Shown one piece after another: positions 9,793 through 15,845 of a DNA stretch of 64,000 bases; the first letter of the stretch is position 1, and each line of letters starts with the position of its first letter. The stretch covers positions 5,067,501 through 5,131,500 of the forward strand of contig NZ_CP029190.1 of NCBI RefSeq assembly GCF_008642295.1. Direction: 5' to 3'. Position numbers and translations under genes: made by a program. The notes beneath the pieces are model-generated. The model worked only from the letters and a program-made list of their open reading frames with translations. It was not told where the DNA came from and made no database searches. The DNA comes from Streptomyces venezuelae (GTDB lineage: Bacteria > Actinomycetota > Actinomycetes > Streptomycetales > Streptomycetaceae).

Positions 9793-10142
9793 CCCCGGCG
9801 GAGCTGCGGGCCTTCTGCCTCGGTTTCAACGCGGCGGTGGAGGAGTTCCCGTTCGACGCCGAGACCTCGGTCTTCAAGGTGCTCGGCAAGATGTTCGCGC
9901 TGTCCGCGCTGGACTCCGAGCCGCTGAAGGTCAGCCTGAAGTGCGAACCGGAGCTTGCGGTCCGGCTCCGCGCCGAACACGAGGCGATCGTGCCGGGCTA
10001 CCACCTCAACAAGCGGCACTGGAACACCGTGACGGTGGGCGGGCTGCCGGAGCCGAAGGTGCGGGAGCTGATCGAGGACTCGTACGACCTGGTGGTCGCG
10101 GGCCTGCCGCGAGCGGACCGGCTGCGCCTCGACCGGCCCTGA
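9789..10142 (+). CDS. MmcQ/YjbR family protein
   Basis: 117-aa protein of the MmcQ/YjbR (CyaY-like double-wing) family. It matches in the N-terminal FPFDAETSVFKVLGKMFAL, the central LKCEPELAVRLR, and the C-terminal YHLNKRHWNTV with the following LIEDSYDLVVAGL. Function is unproven; DNA binding has been proposed from the fold. The ATG overlaps the upstream stop (ATGA), so it is co-translated with the CBS protein. Confidence 0.88.
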   Translation: MTPAELRAFCLGFNAAVEEFPFDAETSVFKVLGKMFALSALDSEPLKVSLKCEPELAVRLRAEHEAIVPGYHLNKRHWNTVTVGGLPEPKVRELIEDSYDLVVAGLPRADRLRLDRP

Positions 10143-10165
10143 GCCACCGGACACGCCCCAACACA

Positions 10166-10208
10166 GAGCGCCCCGGCGGGGCCGTCGTGCGGCACCGCCG
10201 AGGCGCTC
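10166..10208 (+). terminator. Hairpin terminator after YjbR gene
   Basis: GAGCGCC pairs with GGCGCTC, with an inner GGCGG/CCGCC extension, and is followed by TTTA. It lies only 15 bases before the next start codon, so it either ends the upstream operon or acts as a leader hairpin for the deaminase-like gene. Confidence 0.55.
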
Positions 10209-10223
10209 TTTATGCTTTCGACC

Positions 10224-10580
10224 ATGACCGACAGCACCGGGATCGACCCCGAGGACACCAAGATCATCACGCTGGCGCGCAGCGCCCGGGCCCGTAACGG
10301 TGTGCCCGAGGGGGCGGCGGTCCGGGACGAGACCGGCCGCACCTATGTGGCCGGCACCGTCGAGCTCGACTCCCTCCGGCTCAGCGCCCTCCAGACCGCC
10401 GTCGCCATGGCCGTGGCCAGCGGCGCGCAGTCGCTGGAGGCCGCCGCCGTGGTCAGCGCCGCCGACGCTCCGGCCGAGGCCGACCGGGCTGCCGTACGGG
10501 ACCTCGGGGGCCCCGACACCCCGGTCCTGCTGGCCGGCCCGGACGGCACCCTGAAGTCGACCACTCCGGCGGGCGCGTAG
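10224..10580 (+). CDS. Cytidine deaminase-like protein lacking zinc ligands
   Basis: 118 aa with the outline of a homotetrameric cytidine deaminase: the N-terminal helix LARSARARNGVPEGAAV, then GRTYVAGTVELDS, which matches the G-x-Y-x-G-N-V-E substrate strand. Where active enzymes have the C/H-A-E zinc and proton-shuttle residues, this protein reads LRLSALQTAVAMA. The PCxxC pair is also absent, and the protein has no cysteine. It is therefore predicted to be inactive as a deaminase. An ATG at 10212 is an alternative start. It is usually annotated simply as cytidine deaminase, which the missing residues do not support. Confidence 0.8.
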   Translation: MTDSTGIDPEDTKIITLARSARARNGVPEGAAVRDETGRTYVAGTVELDSLRLSALQTAVAMAVASGAQSLEAAAVVSAADAPAEADRAAVRDLGGPDTPVLLAGPDGTLKSTTPAGA

Positions 10581-10607
10581 GAACGCCCTGCCCGGCGCGG
10601 GGGCGGC

Positions 10608-10958
10608 CTACAGGCACCCCTTGCGCCGAAGGTGGGTGAACATCGTGATGCCCGAAGCCGCCACCAGGACGAGGAAGGCCGGCCAGGCCCACACCAACGC
10701 GGTTTCCGGCTGGTAGAAGTTCGCGGAGTAGATGCCGCCCAGCAGGGTGGGCATCATGAACACCACGAGCCATGCCGTCACCTTCCGCGCCGTCCGCGAA
10801 CCTTCGCAGAGGTCCACCGACTTCCGGTGGAGCAGGATCATTTCCTTCCGGTACTGGCGCATTCCCAGAAGGAAGGTGTGCAGTTCGTCATTCGAGCACG
10901 CGTCGAGGTCTTTCGCGCTGAGCCCGGCCAGGTCGGGGTGCATGGTGTGTTGCGACAT
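10608..10958 (-). CDS. Mini CorA-like two-helix membrane protein
   Basis: 116-aa protein resembling only the C-terminal end of CorA magnesium channels. A charged helix (HTFLLGMRQYRKEMILLHRKS) leads into two transmembrane segments (KVTAWLVVFMMPTLLGGIYS and WAWPAFLVLVAASGITMF) and a basic tail RRKGCL. The CorA pore signature YGMN is replaced by YSAN, and the large cytoplasmic funnel domain is absent. The start ATG has AAGGA upstream. It lies 33 bases downstream of a paralogue and is probably co-transcribed. Function unknown; it may be a small pore or an accessory subunit. Confidence 0.7.
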   Translation of the reverse strand: MSQHTMHPDLAGLSAKDLDACSNDELHTFLLGMRQYRKEMILLHRKSVDLCEGSRTARKVTAWLVVFMMPTLLGGIYSANFYQPETALVWAWPAFLVLVAASGITMFTHLRRKGCL

Positions 10959-10991
10959 GTGAACCGTCCTTCCTTGGACTCGGTTTCCGGC

Positions 10992-11354
10992 CTACAGCCA
11001 GCCCTTGCGCTTGACCGCGACGTACGTGGCCACTGCGGTGGATGCCAGCGCGATGAGAAACAGCGGCCAGCCGTACTTGAACTGGAGCTCGGGCATGTGC
11101 TCGAAGTTGGAGCCGTAGAGCGCCGCCAGAGCGCCCGGCACCACCGCGATCGCCGTCCAGGCGCTCACCCTCCGGGTCTCCACGGTGACCTTCAACTGGT
11201 CCTCGGTGATGGTCCGGATGTCTTCCATTTCCCGGTTCAGCCCGCGGATCTCGTGGTTGATCTCGCGGAGCAGCTCCACCTTCTGGGCGTGCTCGGCCAC
11301 CGTTTCGACCGGCATCAGGGTGTTGTCGTGGTTCGTCGGCATGGTGTTGGTCAT
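10992..11354 (-). CDS. Mini CorA-like two-helix membrane protein, paralogue
   Basis: 120-aa paralogue of the following gene. A predicted coiled coil (HAQKVELLREINHEIRGLNR) leads to TM1 (TAWTAIAVVPGALAALYG-like), then YGSNFEHMPEL where CorA has YGMNF, TM2 (PLFLIALASTAVATYV) and the tail VKRKGWL. The MPEL after the pore motif is typical of CorA loops. The start at 11354 was chosen because AGGAGC lies six bases upstream; an open extension to 11408 lacks a ribosome site. First gene of a two-gene leftward unit. Confidence 0.7.
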   Translation of the reverse strand: MTNTMPTNHDNTLMPVETVAEHAQKVELLREINHEIRGLNREMEDIRTITEDQLKVTVETRRVSAWTAIAVVPGALAALYGSNFEHMPELQFKYGWPLFLIALASTAVATYVAVKRKGWL

Positions 11355-11669
11355 GGGATTGCTCCTGTCAAGGCACGCCTGGGCGGCATTCGGGCATGCC
11401 TGGGCCATAAACGTGGGGTAAATGTGTTCGCAGAGAAAACCGGCGCGCGGGATACCGGAAGGGCGGCGTCGGATTTATGTAAAAGGGCGCAACCACCGTG
11501 CAGGCGAACTGCCGTGGTGCGGCGCGTGGGCCGCTAAAGCAGTACGTCGAGCGGGATCGGCGGCGTGTACGCCCTGTGGCTACTTCCACCAGGCACGCTG
11601 ATCACCTCCCGCAGATAGGGGGCACGGCTTTTTCCGCGCCGCAGCCACGGTAAACGACAGGCAATGTGA
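11355..11669. other. Intergenic region upstream of mini-CorA pair
   Basis: 315 bases without a supported gene. The stretch next to 11400-11480 is AT-richer than its surroundings and should hold the promoter of the mini-CorA genes. The end near 11670 follows the stop of the MFS gene. Short open frames here match nothing recognisable, and I see no convincing -35/-10 pair. Confidence 0.5.
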
Positions 11670-12971
11670 TTACAAAGTCGGACAACTGCGGCGGATCGCC
11701 ATGGCCATCAGTGCCGCCATTGCGCACAGCGCCCCCGAGGCGTACCAGACCGGGTCGTACGTGCCGAACACGTCCCGGGCCAGGCCGCCCAGGAAGGCCA
11801 CCAGTGCCGCGCCCACCTGGTGCGAGGCCAGCACCCAGCCGAAGACGATCGCGCTGTCCTCGCCGTAGACCTCGCGGCACAGCGCGATCGTCGGCGGCAC
11901 GGTGGCAACCCAGTCCAGGCCGTAGAAGACGATGAAGAACACCATCGGCGGGTGGACCGACGGGGCGAGCAGCATCGGCAGGAAGAGCAGCGAGACCCCG
12001 CGCAACGCGTAGTACACGGCCAGCAGTCGGCGGGGCTCGAAGCGGTCGGTGAACCAGCCCGAGGCGATGGTGCCGAGTACGTCGAACACCCCGATGACCG
12101 CGAGGAGTCCGGCCGCCGCCGTCAGCGGCATGCCGTGGTCGTGCGCGGCCGGCGCGAAGTGCGTCCGGACCAGTCCGTTGGTGGAGGCACCGCAGATCGC
12201 GAAGGTGCCGGCGAGCAGCCAGAACGGGCCGGTCCGGGCCGCCTTGAGCAGGACGGCCACCGCCCGCCGGGCCGCACCCGGCACCGGCGCGGGCTTCTCG
12301 GCGTACGCACCGCCGTACGGCGCGAGACCCACGTCCGCCGGATGGTCCCGCAGCAGCAGCCAGACGAAGGGCACCACGGCCAGCGAGGCGAGGGCGACCG
12401 TGACCGCCGCCGGACGCCAGCCGCGCTCCTCCACCAGCCAGGACAGCAGCGGCAGGAAGATCAGCTGGCCGGAGGCGCCGGCCGCGGTCAGGATGCCGGT
12501 CACCAGCCCGCGCCGGGCGGTGAACCAGCGGTTGGTGACGGTGGCCGCGAAGGCGAGCGCCATCGACCCGCTGCCCAGCCCGACCACCACCCCCCAGAGC
12601 AGCACCAGTTGCCAGGGCTCCGTCATCCAGACCGTGGCTGCCGAACCGGCCGCGATCACCGTCAGCGCGCAGGCGACCACCCGGCGGATGCCGAAGCGGT
12701 CCATGAGCGCGGCGGCGAAGGGGGCGGTCAGCCCGTAGAGCGCGAGGTTGACCGAGACGGCGAAGCCTATGGTGGCGCGCGACCAGTCGAACTCCCGGTG
12801 CAGCGGCTCGATGAGCAGACCGGGCAGGGAGGCGAAGGCGGCGGCGCCGATGATCGTCACGAAGGCGACGGCGGCGACGAACCAGGCGCGGTGTATCCGG
12901 CCGGGCGGGCGCAGGCGCGAGCCGGCGGAGGCAGCGGGGGAGGTCGGGGAAGCGGGGGCTGTCTGGGTCAC
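11670..12971 (-). CDS. MFS transporter (monocarboxylate/oxalate-formate antiporter-like)
   Basis: About 433-aa, 12-helix major facilitator protein. The first half starts AWFVAAVAFVTIIGAAAFAS and includes the loop DRFGIRRVVA (MFS motif A region). NRWFTARRGLVTGILTAAGA is characteristic of the monocarboxylate/OFA group. The second half has GWFTDRFEPRRLLAVYY. The start is taken at GTG 12971 (VTQTAP); GTG 12998 is possible. It is divergent from an AraC-type regulator whose start is about 70 bases away, which suggests regulation by it. The substrate is unknown. Confidence 0.85.
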   Translation of the reverse strand: MTQTAPASPTSPAASAGSRLRPPGRIHRAWFVAAVAFVTIIGAAAFASLPGLLIEPLHREFDWSRATIGFAVSVNLALYGLTAPFAAALMDRFGIRRVVACALTVIAAGSAATVWMTEPWQLVLLWGVVVGLGSGSMALAFAATVTNRWFTARRGLVTGILTAAGASGQLIFLPLLSWLVEERGWRPAAVTVALASLAVVPFVWLLLRDHPADVGLAPYGGAYAEKPAPVPGAARRAVAVLLKAARTGPFWLLAGTFAICGASTNGLVRTHFAPAAHDHGMPLTAAAGLLAVIGVFDVLGTIASGWFTDRFEPRRLLAVYYALRGVSLLFLPMLLAPSVHPPMVFFIVFYGLDWVATVPPTIALCREVYGEDSAIVFGWVLASHQVGAALVAFLGGLARDVFGTYDPVWYASGALCAMAALMAMAIRRSCPTL

Positions 12972-13041
12972 CCGGCAAGCTTCGGCCGGGCCCGGCACCG
13001 GCTCCAGTGGCCTGGATGACAGGGATCGCTATGATCGGGCC

Positions 13042-14325
13042 ATGACCCCGGCCACGACCTCGGACGCGACTCCGGGTGCCGCCCCGCCCACAACTCCGCG
13101 TGCCGCTCCGGCCGCGACCCTGGACGCCGATTCGGCCACCCCGGACGCGACTCCGGGTGCCGTTCCGGCCGCAACTCAGGGTGCCGCTCCGGCCGCGACC
13201 TTGGGTGCCGCCCCGGCCACGACCCCGGACGCCGTGACGGCCGCGACCCCGGACGCCGATCCGGCCGCGAGGGCCGCGACGGCCGCGACCCGCGGTGAGA
13301 CCTCGGCCCCGTCCGGCCGGTCAGGCCATGGCGCGAGCCGGCCGCACCGGGTCGTCGTGCTGGCCCTTGCCGGGCTGCTGCCCTTCGAACTCGGCATTCC
13401 GCACCGGATCTTCGGCCGGGCCAAGGACGCGGCCGGCTGCCCGCTGTACGAGATCCTCACCTGCGGGCTGGCCCCCGGCCCGGTCCGCACCGACGCGGAC
13501 TTCTCCGTCCAGGTGGAACACGGCCCGGAGCTGCTGGCCACCGCCGACACCGTGGTGGTCCCCGCCTCGTACGAGCTCGGGCCGGCCCACGAGGAAGGCC
13601 GGCTCGACGGGCCGACCGCCGCCGCCCTCGCCCACATCCGGCCCGGCACCCGGCTCGTCTCCATCTGCACCGGCGGCTATGTGCTGGCCGCCGCCGGATT
13701 CCTGGACGGCCGCCGGGCCACCACCCACTGGGCCTCCGCCGACCACTTCCAGCGGCTCTTCCCGGCGGTGCGGGTCGACGCCGACGTGCTGTACACGGAC
13801 GACGGGGACGTGCTGACCTCCGCCGGAGTGGCCGCCGGCATCGACCTCTGCCTGCACATCGTGCGGCGCGACCACGGAGCAGCCGTGGCCAACGAGGTGG
13901 CCCGGCGGACCGTCGTACCGCCCCACCGGGACGGCGGCCAGAGCCAGTTCATCGAGCGGCCGGTGCCGGAGCCGCAGCGAGCCAGCACCACCGCGGCCCG
14001 CGCCTGGGTGCTGGACCGGCTGCACGAGCCGCTGCGGCTTGCCGATATGGCCCGTCAGGAAGCCATGTCCGTACGGACCTTCACCCGCAGGTTCCGTGAG
14101 GAGTGCGGGATCAGCCCCGGGCAGTGGATCGTCATGCAGCGGGTCAACCGGGCCCGGCACCTGCTGGAGACCACCGCGCTCTCCATGGACCAGGTCGCGG
14201 ACCGGACGGGCTTCGGCACCGCCCAGTCGCTGCGCAAGCACCTCCAGGCGGCGCTGGGCGTCAGCCCGACCGCGTACCGGCGCACCTTCCGGGCCGGTAT
14301 GGGCGAGGACACCGCCACCACCTGA
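13042..14325 (+). CDS. DJ-1/GATase1-like AraC family regulator with repeat-rich N-terminus
   Basis: 427-aa transcription regulator. Residues about 1-95 are an Ala/Thr/Pro/Asp low-complexity extension. Residues about 100-270 form a GATase1-like (DJ-1/PfpI) sensor domain with the nucleophile-elbow Cys in LVSICTGGYVLAAAG and the typical RRATTHWA. The C-terminal AraC domain has two helix-turn-helix motifs (MSVRTFTRRFREECG and DQVADRTGFGTAQSLRKHL) and ends SPTAYRRTF. The true start may lie downstream of the repeats, but no in-frame ATG does. It is divergent from the MFS gene, its likely target. Confidence 0.9.
   Translation: MTPATTSDATPGAAPPTTPRAAPAATLDADSATPDATPGAVPAATQGAAPAATLGAAPATTPDAVTAATPDADPAARAATAATRGETSAPSGRSGHGASRPHRVVVLALAGLLPFELGIPHRIFGRAKDAAGCPLYEILTCGLAPGPVRTDADFSVQVEHGPELLATADTVVVPASYELGPAHEEGRLDGPTAAALAHIRPGTRLVSICTGGYVLAAAGFLDGRRATTHWASADHFQRLFPAVRVDADVLYTDDGDVLTSAGVAAGIDLCLHIVRRDHGAAVANEVARRTVVPPHRDGGQSQFIERPVPEPQRASTTAARAWVLDRLHEPLRLADMARQEAMSVRTFTRRFREECGISPGQWIVMQRVNRARHLLETTALSMDQVADRTGFGTAQSLRKHLQAALGVSPTAYRRTFRAGMGEDTATT
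13051..13290 (+). repeat. Degenerate repeats encoding Ala/Thr/Pro-rich N-terminus
   Basis: Imperfect repetition of blocks such as GCGACTCCGGGTGCCG and CCGGCCGCGACC along about 240 bases. They encode variations on ATPDATPGAAPAAT at the start of the AraC-type regulator. The period is irregular (roughly 24-30 bases). It probably grew by slippage. Confidence 0.7.
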
Positions 14326-14429
14326 TGGGCCATCAGTCAATGCCGGGTCCGTACCTTGACTTCTGCCGCGGCCCGCTCGTCAATGGCGCCCACAGGCGAT
14401 GACCGGCAGATCCGGGGGGTGGGCGGGCG

Positions 14430-15845
14430 GTGGGCAGAGCTGCGCGCAGCAGGAGAGGGAGAAGGGGCTGGACGGCGGCCCTCGCCATGGCCGCCCTCGC
14501 CGCCGCGAGCGGAGCCATGGGCCCCCGCGCCGCCGCCGACCCGCCCGCCGAACCCCCTCCGGGTCAGGCCGAGTTCCCCACCCAGTGCACGCCCCCGCAG
14601 GAAGCCGGACTGCCGCCTGCCGACGGCACCACCACCGCCGAACTCACCGTCGACACCCCCGCACCCCGGGTCGGCGACACCGTCACCGTCACCTACCGCA
14701 TCCTCCGCACCCCGGCCGTGAACCCCCTCCCCGGGGAACTCCCCGCCGACGCCGTCACCCCCGCCGGCACCGTCCGGCTGGGCGGCGCACAGACCGGCGA
14801 GGTCACCGTGACGGGCATCCCGGACCACGGCCCCGTCCCGCCCGGCGCCGGCCTCGGCACCCACCTGATGACCGGCACCTTCACGGTCACCGCCCCCGGC
14901 GAGATCACCCTCGCCCCCGGCGGCTACTCCCTGCTCGCCGGCCGGCCTGCCGTACTCGACACCCCCTGCACCCCGGCCGGGCCCACCCCGGTCTCCGTAC
15001 GCCTCACCGCCACCCCGCCGCTGCCCACCGCCAACCTGCGGTACGTCGCCCTCGGCGCGGCCCACGGCAAGCCCGGAGCGAGCGTGAAGGTGACCGCGGC
15101 CGGGTTCACCCCCGGCTCCGCCGTCACCGTCACCGGCGTCACAGGTGGCGCAGGCGTCACGGGTGTCACAGGTGGCGCAGGCGTCACAGGCGTCACCGGC
15201 CGGGCGGCAGCCCCGGCGCCGACCGCCGACCGGGCCCGCGGCACCGCCGACGAGCGCGGCCTGCTCACCCTCGACCTGCCCGTCACCGACCGGTCGACCA
15301 CCGCCGTGGTCGCCTTCGAGGGCCCGGCCTGGACCCGCGCCAAAGGCTCCGGGCCGGCCGCCTACGCCGTCGTCGACCCCGCCCCGCCGGCCCCCGGCAC
15401 CCAGAAGCTGACCGCCACCGTCGAACCCGGCACCCTCTCCATGACCCAGGCCGCCGAACAGACCGCCCTCGGCGCCGTCCCGTACGGCGAAGGCGGCGGC
15501 GCCACCGGACAGCTGGCCACCGTCACCGTCAAAGACGCCCGCGGCGGCCCGGCCGGCTGGTCCCTGGTCGGCAAGGTCACCGACTTCACCGGCCCCGCCG
15601 GCACCCGCATCCCCGGCGCCGCCCTCAGCTGGACCCCGCGCTGCACCACCGCCCCCGGCAGCGCCGGCAACTGCGCCCCCGGCAGCCCCGGCACGGTCGG
15701 CCCCGACGGCGCCGTACTGGCCTCCACCCCGGACGCCGAACTGGTCGGCGGCACCTTCACGGTGGACGCCGGAGTCACCCTCCAGGTCCCCCCGTACGCC
15801 CCGCCCGGCGCCTACACGGCCGTGCTCACCCTGACCCTGTCGTGA
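14430..15845 (+). CDS. Secreted WxL-domain-like surface protein
   Basis: 471-aa predicted exported protein. A basic n-region (RSRRGRRGW) and hydrophobic core (TAALAMAALAAASGAMG) end at RAAA-DPP, a Sec signal peptide. Two beta-rich segments follow, separated by a GVTGGA repeat. The C-terminal about 130 residues resemble a WxL domain: VTVKDARGGPAGWSLVGKV has the first WxL motif (WSL), GAALSWTP follows, and the end GAYTAVLTLTLS matches the second motif in degenerate form (LTL). WxL domains bind peptidoglycan non-covalently in Firmicutes. The start GTG follows a G-run. The stop overlaps the GTG of the DUF916 partner. Confidence 0.75.
   Translation: MGRAARSRRGRRGWTAALAMAALAAASGAMGPRAAADPPAEPPPGQAEFPTQCTPPQEAGLPPADGTTTAELTVDTPAPRVGDTVTVTYRILRTPAVNPLPGELPADAVTPAGTVRLGGAQTGEVTVTGIPDHGPVPPGAGLGTHLMTGTFTVTAPGEITLAPGGYSLLAGRPAVLDTPCTPAGPTPVSVRLTATPPLPTANLRYVALGAAHGKPGASVKVTAAGFTPGSAVTVTGVTGGAGVTGVTGGAGVTGVTGRAAAPAPTADRARGTADERGLLTLDLPVTDRSTTAVVAFEGPAWTRAKGSGPAAYAVVDPAPPAPGTQKLTATVEPGTLSMTQAAEQTALGAVPYGEGGGATGQLATVTVKDARGGPAGWSLVGKVTDFTGPAGTRIPGAALSWTPRCTTAPGSAGNCAPGSPGTVGPDGAVLASTPDAELVGGTFTVDAGVTLQVPPYAPPGAYTAVLTLTLS
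15135..15200 (+). repeat. 27-bp tandem repeat encoding GVTGGAGVT
   Basis: Two full copies and a partial third of a 27-base unit (GGCGTCACAGGTGGCGCA core). They give the peptide series GVTGGAGVT-GVTGGAGVT-GVTG in the middle of the WxL-like protein. The near-identity of the copies suggests recent expansion and possible length variation between strains. Confidence 0.8.

Noticed and set aside
12968..13174. Leftward frame with RPERHPESRPG-type repeats
   Set aside because: It is the antisense reading of the repeat-rich N-terminus of the AraC-type regulator.
15135..15200. Repeat array considered as CRISPR
   Set aside because: Units are contiguous without spacers and encode GVTGGA repeats inside a coding frame; no cas genes in the window.
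14399..15841. Upstream part of the long frame that later contains DUF916 and era
   Set aside because: It is an out-of-frame shadow of the WxL-like gene (His/Arg/Pro-rich). The DUF916-Era junction downstream is different: there both sides are real domains in one frame.
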